A stretch of 64,000 bases of DNA from Prosthecobacter algae (GTDB taxonomy: Bacteria > Verrucomicrobiota > Verrucomicrobiia > Verrucomicrobiales > Verrucomicrobiaceae): the NCBI RefSeq assembly GCF_039542385.1, contig NZ_BAABIA010000005.1:248001-312000 (forward strand). The letters run 5' to 3'. A program made the translations under genes and the position numbers. Below are positions 34,975 through 44,433 of the stretch, piece by piece (the first letter of the stretch is position 1; each line of letters opens with the position of its first letter). The notes under the pieces are model-generated. The model saw only the letters and a program-made list of their open reading frames with translations, searched no databases and had not been told where the DNA came from.

Positions 34975-35892
34975 TCACGAAAACATAGAAAGGGCGATCC
35001 GAGAACGCGCGGTGACATCCTTCGGCGTGCCGCCAAACAGACGTTTGAACTCACGGCTGAATTGCGACGGGCTTTCATAACCCACGCGGTTGGCCGCCTC
35101 CGCCACGGCCATGCCATTGACCATGAAGACCTGTGCCTTGTGCAAACGGATGGTCTGCAAATAACGCAGCGGGGGGTAAGACGTCACCGCCTTGAAATGC
35201 GCGTGAAAGGTGGAGACGCTCATGCCAGCCTCCCGGGCCAGCGAGGCCACGTCCAGCGTCTCGCCAAAGTCCAGGTGGATGCGCCGCATCGCCCGGGCGA
35301 TCTGGCCAAAGCTGCTCTGCGGCGTGGCCAGCGCACGCAGCGCAGGCCCCTGGCCGCCACAGAGCGCACGGTAGGTCATCTCGCGGATGATGTGGGGCCC
35401 CAAGATGCGCGCCTCATCCGGGGATTGGAGGCAACGCGCCAGACGCAAGGCCGCATCCCCCAGCTCCGCCGTCAGCGGCATAGCATCAATCGCGTACTCA
35501 GGAGAGGCAATGGCCGAAGGCGGCGTGTCCATCTCCAGCAGCAGCTCCGCGATGGTCGTGGGATTCACCCGCACCGCCATGCCCAGCATCGGTTCCTCAG
35601 GAGAGCCGATGGTCTCGCACTCAAACGGCAGCGGCAGGGACAGCACCAGGTAGTTGCTGGCATCATAGGTGAAGACCCGGTCTCCCAGCCTGCCATGCTT
35701 GTGCCCCTGAGCGACGATGACGATGCTCGGCTCATACGAAACGGGCGCGCTGGGATAGGTCTCCGTCGAATGCATGAGGCGCACCTCAGGCAGATTGGAA
35801 ACACCGAATCCTTCTTCCTTCACCAGCCCCTGAAGCACGGCGGCCAGGGGGTTTGGATTGGCTGAAACGACCAATGGATTTTTCCTTTTCAT
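34975..35892 (-). CDS. AraC-family transcriptional regulator
   Basis: The 305-residue regulator has an N-terminal cupin-type AraC ligand domain (residues about 40-190, VSYEPSIVIVAQGHKH, MAVRVNPTTIAELL) and a C-terminal double helix-turn-helix (DVASLAREAGMSVSTFHAHFKAVTSYPPLRYL, then VAEAANRVGYESPSQFSREFKRLFG). It belongs to the group often divergent from oxidoreductases, as here, where two SDR genes start 180 bases away on the other strand. It probably activates them, and perhaps itself, in response to an unknown small molecule. Confidence 0.92.
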   Translation of the reverse strand: MKRKNPLVVSANPNPLAAVLQGLVKEEGFGVSNLPEVRLMHSTETYPSAPVSYEPSIVIVAQGHKHGRLGDRVFTYDASNYLVLSLPLPFECETIGSPEEPMLGMAVRVNPTTIAELLLEMDTPPSAIASPEYAIDAMPLTAELGDAALRLARCLQSPDEARILGPHIIREMTYRALCGGQGPALRALATPQSSFGQIARAMRRIHLDFGETLDVASLAREAGMSVSTFHAHFKAVTSYPPLRYLQTIRLHKAQVFMVNGMAVAEAANRVGYESPSQFSREFKRLFGGTPKDVTARSRIALSMFS

Positions 35893-36071
35893 TGGCAGTA
35901 TCAGGCAACCCTTTGCCCCATTTTTCCACCAAATTCACCTTCATTCAGAGAATCAGGCAAGTTTCTCGGATGAACGTGCCTTGTTTTTCGAGGTGGCAAT
36001 GAGGCAAGGTCTGCCCAGTTCCAAATCACCCAAACGGGACACCACACACTCACCCTTCACTGCACAAACTT
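35893..36071. promoter_or_regulatory. Divergent promoter region with direct repeats
   Basis: The region between the AraC gene and the first SDR gene contains the octamer tcaggcaa twice in the same direction (35901-35908 and 35954-35961), related aggcaag at about 36003, and its inverse tgcctt near 35978. Direct half-sites in this position suit AraC-family binding. This is a candidate operator only. Confidence 0.35.
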
Positions 36072-36836
36072 ATGAACGGCCTGAATCAAAAAATCGCCCT
36101 CGTCACCGGCGGAAGTCGCGGCCTAGGCCGCAACATCGCCCTCCAGCTCGCCCGCAGCGGAGCCGACATCATCCTCACCTACCGCAGCCGCCAAAGCGAA
36201 GCTGAGGCAGTCGTTGCTGAACTCGAATCGTTAGGCCGCAAAGCTGCCGCCATCCCGCTGGAGGTGGGGGATACAAAGGGCTTTGCACACTTCACCGCAG
36301 CTCTCCAGCAGACGCTTGCCGAACAGTGGCAGACCTCCCATTTCCACTTCCTGGTGAACAATGCAGGCATTGATTCCAGGGCTCCCTTTGCCGAGACGAC
36401 GGAGGAAGACTTCGACGCGCTCTTCAACATCCACCTCAAGGGCGTGTACTTCCTCACGCAGAAGCTGCTGCCCGTGCTCGCCGATGGCGGGGCCATCGTT
36501 AATCTCTCCACCGGCCTGGCCCGCTTCAGCGTTCCTGGTTATTCCGCCTATGCGGCAATGAAAGGCGGCATCGAGGTCTTCACCCGTTACCTCGCCAAGG
36601 AGCTGGGCCCGCGCCGCATCCGCGCCAATGTGGTCGCCCCTGGCGTCATCGAAACCGACTTCACCCAGGAGGCGCTGGGACACCCCGGCATGAAGGACTT
36701 CCTCGCCTCCCAGATCGCCCTCGGCCGCATCGGTGTGCCGGACGACATCGGCGGCGTGGTCGCCTTCCTCTGTTCCGAAGAAGGCCGCTGGGTGAATGCC
36801 CAGCGCCTGGAACCCTCCGGCGGCATGTTTCTGTAA
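36072..36836 (+). CDS. Short-chain dehydrogenase/reductase
   Basis: This is a 254-residue classical SDR oxidoreductase. The NAD(P) loop is TGGSRGLGRN (12-21), the structural motif NNAG (about 97), the catalytic Ser in LSTGLARFS and the YSAYAAMKGG segment with Tyr and Lys. The substrate cannot be told from sequence. It is the first gene of a two-gene unit controlled, by position, by the divergent AraC regulator. Confidence 0.93.
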   Translation: MNGLNQKIALVTGGSRGLGRNIALQLARSGADIILTYRSRQSEAEAVVAELESLGRKAAAIPLEVGDTKGFAHFTAALQQTLAEQWQTSHFHFLVNNAGIDSRAPFAETTEEDFDALFNIHLKGVYFLTQKLLPVLADGGAIVNLSTGLARFSVPGYSAYAAMKGGIEVFTRYLAKELGPRRIRANVVAPGVIETDFTQEALGHPGMKDFLASQIALGRIGVPDDIGGVVAFLCSEEGRWVNAQRLEPSGGMFL

Positions 36837-36880
36837 CCCCCCTAACTAACAGTCATTCAACACCCATCATTAAGACCATC

Positions 36881-37609
36881 ATGAGCACATCCAAAGTCAT
36901 CCTCATCACCGGCGCCAGCAGTGGCATCGGCGAAGCCACCGCCCGTCACCTGGCCACCCTGGGCCACCGCGTCGTCCTCGGTGCACGCCGCACAGATCGC
37001 CTGGAAAAACTCGCCCAGGAAATCCGCAGTTCGGGTGGTGCCGCCGAATACCGCGCCCTCGACGTAACGAGCCTCGAAGACATGCAGGCCTTTGCCGCCT
37101 ATGCCGAAGAAAAATTCGGCCCGCCCGATGTCATCATCAACAACGCCGGCGTCATGCCCCTCTCACCGCTCCATGAGCTGAAGGTGGAGGAGTGGAACCG
37201 CATGATTGACGTGAACATCCGCGGCGTGCTCCATGGCATCGCCGCCGTGCTGCCCGGCATGCAGGCGAGAAAGCGCGGCCACGTCATCAATCTCTCCTCC
37301 ATCGGCGGACACCAAGTGTGGGCCACCTGTGCCGTTTACTGCGGCACCAAGTATGCCGTACGCGCCATCTCCGAAGGGCTGCGCCTGGAAAACAAGGACG
37401 TGCGCGTGACCATCATCTCCCCCGGTGTGGTGGAGTCTGAACTCGCCGATACCATCTCCGACCCTAGCACCCGCGAGGCCATGGCCGAGTTCCGCCAGAT
37501 CGCCCTCAAACCCGACGCCATCGCCCGCGCCATCGGTTACGTCATTGACCAGCCTGCCGACGTGGATGTGAACGAAATGATCATCCGCCCCACCGCAGGC
37601 GCGCAGTGA
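36881..37609 (+). CDS. Short-chain dehydrogenase/reductase, YdfG-like
   Basis: This 242-residue SDR has the cofactor loop TGASSGIGEAT, an NNAGVMPLSPL strand-loop, catalytic serine in NLSSIGGHQ and the YCGTKYAVRAISEGL catalytic helix with Tyr and Lys. Its C-terminus (VDVNEMIIRPTAGAQ) resembles the YdfG/clavaldehyde-dehydrogenase branch, which reduces 3-hydroxy acids, aldehydes and other small carbonyls. It follows the other SDR by 44 bases and probably shares its promoter. Confidence 0.92.
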   Translation: MSTSKVILITGASSGIGEATARHLATLGHRVVLGARRTDRLEKLAQEIRSSGGAAEYRALDVTSLEDMQAFAAYAEEKFGPPDVIINNAGVMPLSPLHELKVEEWNRMIDVNIRGVLHGIAAVLPGMQARKRGHVINLSSIGGHQVWATCAVYCGTKYAVRAISEGLRLENKDVRVTIISPGVVESELADTISDPSTREAMAEFRQIALKPDAIARAIGYVIDQPADVDVNEMIIRPTAGAQ

Positions 37610-37621
37610 TCTGCCTCAAAA

Positions 37622-37660
37622 ACGGCCTCTTCCTGCGGATCACCGCCAGGGAGGGGCCGT
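37622..37660 (+). terminator. Terminator-like hairpin after the SDR pair
   Basis: Arms acggcctcttcctg (37622-37635) and cagggaggggccgt (37647-37660) pair over 14 positions with two G-U-type pairs around an 11-base loop, 13 bases after the second SDR stop. The following sequence is only mildly T-rich, so it may stop transcription weakly or protect the mRNA end. Confidence 0.55.
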
Positions 37661-37724
37661 CGCATTTCCCCAAATCCAGCCTTGCTTTAACAATCCTGGT
37701 TAGGCAAAAATACGCACCCTAACC

Positions 37725-39416
37725 ATGAAAGCGATTTTCACCCTGCTCCTCGTGGGAGCACTACTGCCCAGCCTCGCCTCGGCAGCCACCGCTCCCCGCA
37801 GCCAGGCCCCCGGCCTGCTCATTCAGGAGTACCCACGCCATGCGGCCCAGGCGAATGACCAGACCCAGTTTCATCTGGCACCGGAGGACTTTGGCCCGCC
37901 CACCGGGCAGCTGGAGATCGCCAAATCCCTTTACCCCTGGAAGTGGAACACGGAGCGCAACGCCATCGCCAGCGGCTTCCTGGAAATCACCCAGGATGGC
38001 GACTATGCCTTTTCCTCCCGCAGCTTTTACGACCGCAACACTCTCCTGATCAATGACCGCATCGTTTGCAGCTTTCGCGATGGCGACAGCACCGTCACCA
38101 CCATCCCGCTGAAAAAGGGCCGGGTGAAATTCACCTCCATCGGCGTGGTGGAATCGCGCGGCGGCAGCGAAGGCATCCACATCCAGTGGAAACCTCCGGG
38201 CCAGACCGAAATGAGCCCTATCCCGCCGGATCTGCTGAGCCACACCGAGACAGAGGCCAGCCGCATCGCCGCCACTCCGCCTGCCCGACTGCGCGCCGCC
38301 GAACTCATCACCGCCACCAATGACTACATCGTCGAGGCTTACCTCAACGGTAAAAAGATCCACGATTCCAAACGCAGCCTCCTGCACGAGCACTTCGGCG
38401 CCACGGTGGAACGCATCGCCGTGGACATCCGGCCGGGCGACTGGCTAGTCTTCCAGGTCGTGCACAACCGCCTGCGCTGGGAGGGCTCGCGCTACTTTGC
38501 CGTCGCCGGCCTGCTCTCGCCGGACCGCTACGGTTTTGTCTCTGATCCCACCTCGCCCGAATGGAGCGTCTGCGATGATCCCGCCCAGGCCCAGACTTTC
38601 ATCCGCCAGAAAAACAGCGGCACCTCGCAGCGGGCCAGCAGCATCGCCAAACCCTGGAAGGAGGGCGACGGCTTCATGCAGAAATTCGCCGGCCCCAGCT
38701 TCCCTGGCAAAGCTCTCTGGGGCGGCAGCTCCTCCACGTGGATCAAGTATGTGGCGGCAGAAAGCACCCCGCCTCCTGTGGCCCTCGCTGCACTCACACC
38801 TACCCCAGGCGCTTGCCGCCCCATGGAAGTCGTTTTGGAAGACCTCCAAAGCCAGCCCCGCCTAACCAAACCTGTTTCAACACCTCCTGCCCCGCCCATG
38901 CTTGCGCCCACACGCTGGCCCGTGCAGATCCTCTCCGCCATCTACGGTACCGGCGGTAAAAACGCCGATGTCACCGCTGCGGTGAAAGAGCATGTGGAGG
39001 TGAAACGGCGCCTGTTTGCCGTGACCCCTCCCGATCTCGGCAACGACCCGAACCCCTACTGGAACAAGGCGCTGCACATCGTGTACATGAAGGACGGCGT
39101 GCGCCGTGAGCAACATCGCGGCGAAAACGAGCACGTGCTACCCGAGAGCTTTTACGGCCCCCAGGACCTGAGCGAGCTACGCACCTGGCTCCTGGCCACC
39201 CGCTGGAAAGGTGAAAAGGGCGAGATCCAGTTCCACGCCAGCAGCACCCTCACCGGCCCCGGCCTGGAGGGCGCCCCCACCTGGGAAACCCTGGCTAACA
39301 ACAAGTTGCGCATCACCTGGTCTGCCGAGCAAAAGACGGAGTATGTCTTCGACTACACCTGGTCCAGCTTCCACCAGCCCGACAATGCCGCCGAGGCTTT
39401 CCACTTGGTGAAGTGA
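37725..39416 (+). CDS. Secreted PA14-like protein with DUF3395-like C-terminus
   Basis: This 563-residue protein has a signal peptide (cleavage near ASA, residue 20). A PA14-like beta domain lies at about 60-165 (GFLEITQDGDYAFSSRS, LLINDRIV). A second beta region covers 200-330 (YLNGKKIHDSK). The C-terminal part of about 410-563 resembles the DUF3395 type (ILSAIYGTGGKNADVTAAVKEHV). PA14 domains bind carbohydrate in many secreted hydrolases and adhesins, so glycan binding is plausible. No catalytic motif was recognised. Confidence 0.7.
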   Translation: MKAIFTLLLVGALLPSLASAATAPRSQAPGLLIQEYPRHAAQANDQTQFHLAPEDFGPPTGQLEIAKSLYPWKWNTERNAIASGFLEITQDGDYAFSSRSFYDRNTLLINDRIVCSFRDGDSTVTTIPLKKGRVKFTSIGVVESRGGSEGIHIQWKPPGQTEMSPIPPDLLSHTETEASRIAATPPARLRAAELITATNDYIVEAYLNGKKIHDSKRSLLHEHFGATVERIAVDIRPGDWLVFQVVHNRLRWEGSRYFAVAGLLSPDRYGFVSDPTSPEWSVCDDPAQAQTFIRQKNSGTSQRASSIAKPWKEGDGFMQKFAGPSFPGKALWGGSSSTWIKYVAAESTPPPVALAALTPTPGACRPMEVVLEDLQSQPRLTKPVSTPPAPPMLAPTRWPVQILSAIYGTGGKNADVTAAVKEHVEVKRRLFAVTPPDLGNDPNPYWNKALHIVYMKDGVRREQHRGENEHVLPESFYGPQDLSELRTWLLATRWKGEKGEIQFHASSTLTGPGLEGAPTWETLANNKLRITWSAEQKTEYVFDYTWSSFHQPDNAAEAFHLVK

Positions 39417-39463
39417 TCTTGGCTTGACGCGCGATAGGTTCTTTTTGCAGGTTGGGGGGAAAT

Positions 39464-40696
39464 ATGCCCTTTCCTCCCATCAATATTTTCAGCCAACACC
39501 TGGACCCAGAAGGCACCCTGGCCAAGCTTCTGGAACGGGTGCCCGATGCCAAAGTCACCCGTCTTGCCGATGGCACATGGTCGGAAGTTCATCTGACGTT
39601 TAAACGGGGCTGGCTGAAAAAAGCGCTGACCATGAAGGCACGTCATGATCCCGATTATTATGGAGGCGAGGATTGGTCGCGGCAGTTGTTAGGCATGCAG
39701 GGTTACTTTCAGACTTTCCCCAATGCGATGGATCGAGCAGACCTGTTTGAATACCTACCGGGCCTACGTTTTGCCTTCAATTTCATGCTGGATGGGGAGC
39801 CTGAAGAGGGCGATCCCCGGCTGGCCTTGGTGTATGAAATGGCGAGCCAAGTCCATGGAGTCGTCTTTCTTCCTGGCCGCCTGCTAGACTCGTCAGGCCG
39901 TGTCATCTTGGATGCAGATGGCGAGCATGATCCGGAAGCTCAGTTGCCTGAGAACCACTCCCTGAGTGTGGATGAACGTGTTAAAAACATTCTAGCAGCA
40001 GCGGGTTACGATGAAGAGGAGCTCTCCGATCCCCCGACTCAGGACCAGATCTTCAAACGCTTTTTGCTGATGTGCAGTTTAACTCAGCGCGGCTTCATGG
40101 AAGGGGCTGCCGAGGCTGAAGAATACCGTCAGGAGATGATCGCTCATTTGAAAAGCAACGGTGTGTGGGAGGAGGCCGAACCGTCGGAGGCTGAGGCCCT
40201 GGAAACCCCAGTGGATGCTCTGCCTGAAAAATTGAAATGGAAGCTTCCTTGGCAATCTGAAGGGGCCATCATCCTCGCGTGGGCACTGAAGCTAGCGGAA
40301 CTGCCTGCCTATGACCAGGAAGTCCAGGTGGACGGGCTCTATGAAGTCGCCCATAAAGCCGAAAATGGGCAACTCACCCCTGTACTGCGGAGTCTTGAGG
40401 AGCTGGAAGAATTGTCGTTTCAGATGCTCGCCATTCACTGGCGCATCCGGCAGTTCTCGCTGGATGGCAAGGCCATGGACTTTGTCGCCTTTGCCCCCAC
40501 AGCGTGGTGCGGGCCCATGGATCTGTCTCTCGCACGTTTAAAGAACAACGACCTGGAACTGCATGGCCAAGCCATCGCCGATAGCTCCCCCGAGTCTTTC
40601 CGGCGTACGGGCGGGATCATGGAGGAACGGCGCAAAGCCTTGCATTGGGTGCTTGGGCATCATCCTGTTTATTCACAAAACGATACCAGCACCTAA
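39464..40696 (+). CDS. DUF4272-containing cytoplasmic protein
   Basis: From the ATG at 39464, which has a gggggg purine run 5 bases upstream, the protein has 410 residues. An in-frame TTG at 39452 is less likely. The C-terminal half carries the DUF4272 signature (ALEWALKLAELP-like phrase ILAWALKLAELPAYD, then HWRIRQFS). The N-terminal half (EGTLAKLLERVPDAKVTRLADG) is a separate alpha/beta region. There is no export signal. DUF4272 has no known activity, though members sit near toxin-immunity and secretion genes in some bacteria. Confidence 0.7.
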   Translation: MPFPPINIFSQHLDPEGTLAKLLERVPDAKVTRLADGTWSEVHLTFKRGWLKKALTMKARHDPDYYGGEDWSRQLLGMQGYFQTFPNAMDRADLFEYLPGLRFAFNFMLDGEPEEGDPRLALVYEMASQVHGVVFLPGRLLDSSGRVILDADGEHDPEAQLPENHSLSVDERVKNILAAAGYDEEELSDPPTQDQIFKRFLLMCSLTQRGFMEGAAEAEEYRQEMIAHLKSNGVWEEAEPSEAEALETPVDALPEKLKWKLPWQSEGAIILAWALKLAELPAYDQEVQVDGLYEVAHKAENGQLTPVLRSLEELEELSFQMLAIHWRIRQFSLDGKAMDFVAFAPTAWCGPMDLSLARLKNNDLELHGQAIADSSPESFRRTGGIMEERRKALHWVLGHHPVYSQNDTST

Positions 40697-40797
40697 AGCC
40701 TCGCCCCGCTCCCTCGATTCCGTCTTTTGAGACCGACAGCAGGCACGCAGGTTAGCGCCTGTCACAAACGGAAGATTTCTGGTTAGCACTTTCCTCC

Positions 40798-42390
40798 ATG
40801 CCTTCCCTCAACACCCAAAACCTCAGCTTTGACCAGTTGCAACAGAGCCTCACTGGAAGCACCGACCATCAAATTCGCTCGGATCAGGCAGGTCAGGTGC
40901 GGACCAAGGACCACTCCGAAGGTTTCTTTGGTCGCTTTCTAGGCCGCAACGACAAGTTCGACAGGGCCGCTCAGGAAGTGCAGGATGCTCTCCAGCGCGC
41001 GACGGGGCAGCCCGTCAGCCCAGAACTGCAACGGCAGATCCGCGCAGGAGTGGCCGGCAAGACGGGTCTCCCCGTGGACCAAATGCTGGGGCAAATCCGC
41101 GACTCCTGGCACCAGGAGGCCACGCAAAAACACACCTCCCCGGCTGCCCTCGATACCCACTTTTCACGGGTCGCCGCCCTCGCCCTACGCCCGGAAGGCA
41201 AGCAGATGGTGGCAAACGAGGTGCGCGCCGCCATCGCCGAACAAATCTCCCATGCCAAGGCCCAAGGGATCACCCTCAGCGACAACCAAATCAAAGACGC
41301 TACCAAGCAAGCTTTTGACTCCGCCGCCCTCAAGGTGAGCCTCCTGGCCAAGAGTGTCACGGACGTGAACGAGCTCCAGGCGGGCAAACGTGGAGAGGTC
41401 TTTAAGGTGACCTATGGCGATGGGGCCTCCACCGTGGTCAAATTGCAGAACGAAAATCCTGCGGCCAACGTCGCTGCGGCGCAGATCCTCGCAGAGGCCC
41501 AAGTCAACGCACCCGCCATCGCCGCCTATGACAATCCTGCCAGGAATAGCTTGGCAGACCAAGCCGATTCCATCTCACACATCAACCCAGCGGCGCAGAA
41601 ACTAGCCGAGGGGTTGAGAGCCAACATCCGCCCGCATGTGGTGGAGATGGCTTTCGCCAAAGGAGAGTCCTTGCAAGACCGCCTGGATTCCCCTGGAGCC
41701 GCAGCCATGCTGACCCAGCCTGAGTTTCAGGAACAGCTCGGCAAGATCCTCGCAGCCGATGCCTTCATGGCCAATCCAGACCGCGCCTTCGCCGTGGAAA
41801 AAAGAGGTAAGCTGGAGGGCTGGTACAATCCAGGAAACCTGATCATTGATGGCACCGGCCCGGATTTGGTGGTGACACCCATTGATAATGAATTGGTGGC
41901 TGGGTTGAATGCGAGCAGCAGCAAGCTCTTTGGCATGAAGACGGATGATTGGCAGCATAGCAGTCTGGCTGCGATGAAACCCGAAGAGTTTGAGAAGGAA
42001 GTGGCGGCAGTCTTAGACCGCATGATCCAGGAGGGTAACAAGGCCGCAACAGCCCAGGGAAGACCGCCCATCACCCTCACCGATGCTCAGAAGGCTGACT
42101 TTGTAAACACCGTCAATCAAAGCGCGCAAGCCTCCCTCGACAAGCTGCTGCAGCATGGTCAGGACAGGAAGCAAAAGCTCGCAGATGCAGGCGTGAGGCA
42201 AGACACGATTGATGGATTCGCCGACCATAAACGTGCCATGCGCCTCCTCAGAGGTGAAGGCGACAATAAGGACGTGGATAAGCCCCATATCTCCGTCAAA
42301 GAAGCCCTCACCTTGGCCAAGGATCGCGCGGCCTACCGCCAGCACATGGGCAAGGATGTCGGCGGCTCTGGCGGCGGCCAGCACCTCTGA
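40798..42390 (+). CDS. Actin-fragmin-kinase-like protein, possible effector
   Basis: The product has 530 residues. Residues 1-190 are polar and helical with no signal peptide. Residues of about 195-370 fit the catalytic core of actin-fragmin-kinase/phosphatidylinositol-kinase-like enzymes: a beta-strand lysine in STVVKLQ (Lys215), the catalytic loop ADAFMANPDRAF (Asp321, Asn326, Asp328, Arg329), GN at 346-347 and the metal-binding Asp363 in TPIDNEL. The C-terminal 150 residues are helical and charged. The assignment rests on motif order and spacing. A transferred kinase effector or an intracellular regulatory kinase are both possible. It is not in an obvious operon. Confidence 0.6.
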   Translation: MPSLNTQNLSFDQLQQSLTGSTDHQIRSDQAGQVRTKDHSEGFFGRFLGRNDKFDRAAQEVQDALQRATGQPVSPELQRQIRAGVAGKTGLPVDQMLGQIRDSWHQEATQKHTSPAALDTHFSRVAALALRPEGKQMVANEVRAAIAEQISHAKAQGITLSDNQIKDATKQAFDSAALKVSLLAKSVTDVNELQAGKRGEVFKVTYGDGASTVVKLQNENPAANVAAAQILAEAQVNAPAIAAYDNPARNSLADQADSISHINPAAQKLAEGLRANIRPHVVEMAFAKGESLQDRLDSPGAAAMLTQPEFQEQLGKILAADAFMANPDRAFAVEKRGKLEGWYNPGNLIIDGTGPDLVVTPIDNELVAGLNASSSKLFGMKTDDWQHSSLAAMKPEEFEKEVAAVLDRMIQEGNKAATAQGRPPITLTDAQKADFVNTVNQSAQASLDKLLQHGQDRKQKLADAGVRQDTIDGFADHKRAMRLLRGEGDNKDVDKPHISVKEALTLAKDRAAYRQHMGKDVGGSGGGQHL

Positions 42391-42414
42391 GATCAGACCT
42401 CATCGAAGTCTCGC

Positions 42415-43470
42415 TCACTCCGCCTCCGCCAGCAGATGCTGGACAAGGAAGGCGGTGATGTTCGTCTTGGGCCCTTCTTGATCCTGAAGGACGATGCAGG
42501 GCACCTGGGCGGTGACGCATTGCTGATGCACGGCCCGGGCATGGTGAATGCAGTGCAGCCACTCGCCCCGGTTCGTCGGGGCCGCCACCACCTGGGAGTT
42601 GTTCACGAGCAGGGGCGGATCATCACGGGTGATCCAGGCCAGCATGTCGCACTCACGCCGGATGGCCTTGCCAGATTCCGTGGTCATCGCCTCGATGGAG
42701 GGCAGGTGGTAAAAGAGGGCGGCCTCCAGCGGGCTGGTGCCGAATTCAGGCTTCGCCGGGCCCATGAAGGACTCCCAGCGCGAGACATCGTAAGTCGCCT
42801 GCGTGGCATTGCACACGGCGCAGACGAGGCGGGTGGATTCACGCAGCACCGGGTCCTCCGCTTTCGGGTCAGCCAGGTCATCGCGGGTGGCCAGCCAGAG
42901 AGATGTGCCTGCACCTGCGGAGCTGCCCATGGAGGCAAAGCGTGTCTTGTCCAAATTCCAATCTCCAGCATGCGCGCGCAGAAACTGCACGGACCGGGCG
43001 CAGTCGCGCAGAATGTCCTGGATGGGCTTGTCCGTGAGGAAGGGGTAGTTGATGGCCGCACAGGAGATGCCCCGATTCAGCAGGGCCTGCACCGTCTTGT
43101 CACTGGCCCAGCGGCTTTTGTCACCAGCGCGAAAACCGCCACCATGGATCAGCAGCACCAGAGGCGCAGGCGTGGTCGCCTTTTTAGTTAGGTAAAGATC
43201 CAACCTGTGCCGCGCATGCGGGCCATAGGCCACATCGGCCACGTCCGGCTTCAGCGCCCCAGGTTTGTTTTCCGTCGGTGTAGGGCCGGGTTTGTTTTTT
43301 GCCAGATAGGCCTTCGCCTCCTCCAGAGAAAGAATGCCGTCCTTGTTCGTATCGGCTGCCGGATAACGCTTCAGCCCCTGCCGCAGTCGGTCATTGTTTT
43401 CAGAGGTGATCTGGGCATGACCCAGGGTCGCCAAACAGGCGACGAGCAGACAGAGAAGGCGCGGATTCAT
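42415..43470 (-). CDS. Secreted EF-hand/alpha-beta hydrolase protein
   Basis: This 351-residue protein has a signal peptide (cleavage after GHA). A calcium-binding EF-hand loop DTNKDGILSLEE lies near 40-51. An esterase/lipase-type alpha/beta hydrolase domain follows from about 75, with oxyanion motif HGGG and nucleophile elbow GSSAGA; a histidine near the C-terminus (CIHHARAVHQQ) could complete the triad. The combination is frequent in Planctomycetes and Verrucomicrobia. The substrate is unknown and is probably an ester or acetylated glycan outside the cytoplasm. Confidence 0.85.
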   Translation of the reverse strand: MNPRLLCLLVACLATLGHAQITSENNDRLRQGLKRYPAADTNKDGILSLEEAKAYLAKNKPGPTPTENKPGALKPDVADVAYGPHARHRLDLYLTKKATTPAPLVLLIHGGGFRAGDKSRWASDKTVQALLNRGISCAAINYPFLTDKPIQDILRDCARSVQFLRAHAGDWNLDKTRFASMGSSAGAGTSLWLATRDDLADPKAEDPVLRESTRLVCAVCNATQATYDVSRWESFMGPAKPEFGTSPLEAALFYHLPSIEAMTTESGKAIRRECDMLAWITRDDPPLLVNNSQVVAAPTNRGEWLHCIHHARAVHQQCVTAQVPCIVLQDQEGPKTNITAFLVQHLLAEAE

Positions 43471-43535
43471 GATGCTAAAGGAACGATTTGAAACTGGGCA
43501 CCGTCAGGAAAGTTGCGCGCGATCCTTCGTCCCGA

Positions 43536-44342
43536 TCAGCGCCCCCGCATCTGCGACTGCTTCAGCAATTGCAGCCAGTCCACCAGATTGCGGATGAGTT
43601 TCTGGTTCGCCTCGATGCGTTCCGTCTGGCCCTTGTTGGTGGAAATCGCCGGGTCCATGCCCTGGTTCATCCAGCCGCTGCCACCGCCCAGGATGATCAC
43701 CCAGCCAAAGCCGCGCGGCACCACGGCCAGGCACGGTTCCTTGTCCAGAAAGGCCAGCGGCACGGCCTCGCGATTGGTCAGTTTTAGCGTCGTGCCATGG
43801 CAGGGGTACAGCACCTCGATGCCCCGCACCAGGGGATGCTCCTGATCGCGCAATGTGGGCGTGAGGGCGGGGCCTGTGCGTCCTGGCCCCGGCAGCACCT
43901 CCACCCCGTAGCGGCTCATGAGGGGATTGTAGAATGGCAGGCTCACCCCTGCCCCCAGGCCGCTGCCGCCGGAAATGACCAGCAGGTAACCGCCGCTGAT
44001 CACGTAGTTATCCAGCGCCTTCATCACTTCGGGTGAAAAGACGTCCGGCTGCCGCTTGCCCGAGTAACGCCCGTTCATGACCACCAAATCATAGGCTGAG
44101 AACTCCGCCTCGGTCAGCTCCTCCGCGCGCTCTAGCACGCGGTGAGATTCCTCCACTTCCGCGCCCTGCTCCTTCAGCACCTGGGCCATGATGGTCTGGC
44201 TGAAATTCCTGCCGGGGATCAGGCGCGACTGATGGTGCAGTGTCTCCAGCAGCACGCGGATGACCGGGCGCTCCTGGGTTTCTGCCGCCCAGGCCGTGCC
44301 CAGCATCCAGCCGCCGAAGAGAAGTATCGCCCAAAGCTTCAT
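43536..44342 (-). CDS. Secreted ThuA/glutamine-amidotransferase-like protein
   Basis: This 268-residue protein has a signal peptide (MKLWAILLFGGWMLGTAWA) followed by a flavodoxin-like fold of the ThuA (trehalose-utilisation-like) type: AYDLVVMNGRYSGK, ALDNYVISGGYLLVISGGSGLG, EHPLVRGIEVLYPCHGT and GRGFGWVIILGG-like strands. ThuA-type proteins are widespread in this phylum without a firm activity. It lies 65 bases after the EF-hand hydrolase start on the same strand, so the two may be cotranscribed. Confidence 0.75.
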   Translation of the reverse strand: MKLWAILLFGGWMLGTAWAAETQERPVIRVLLETLHHQSRLIPGRNFSQTIMAQVLKEQGAEVEESHRVLERAEELTEAEFSAYDLVVMNGRYSGKRQPDVFSPEVMKALDNYVISGGYLLVISGGSGLGAGVSLPFYNPLMSRYGVEVLPGPGRTGPALTPTLRDQEHPLVRGIEVLYPCHGTTLKLTNREAVPLAFLDKEPCLAVVPRGFGWVIILGGGSGWMNQGMDPAISTNKGQTERIEANQKLIRNLVDWLQLLKQSQMRGR

Positions 44343-44433
44343 GGCGCGGTTTTATCATGGTGACCGCCTGGGATGCAAGCGCCACCGCAGGCAGATTCAG
44401 TCCTGTCATACAAGGACCGCCGCCAAGCCACCC

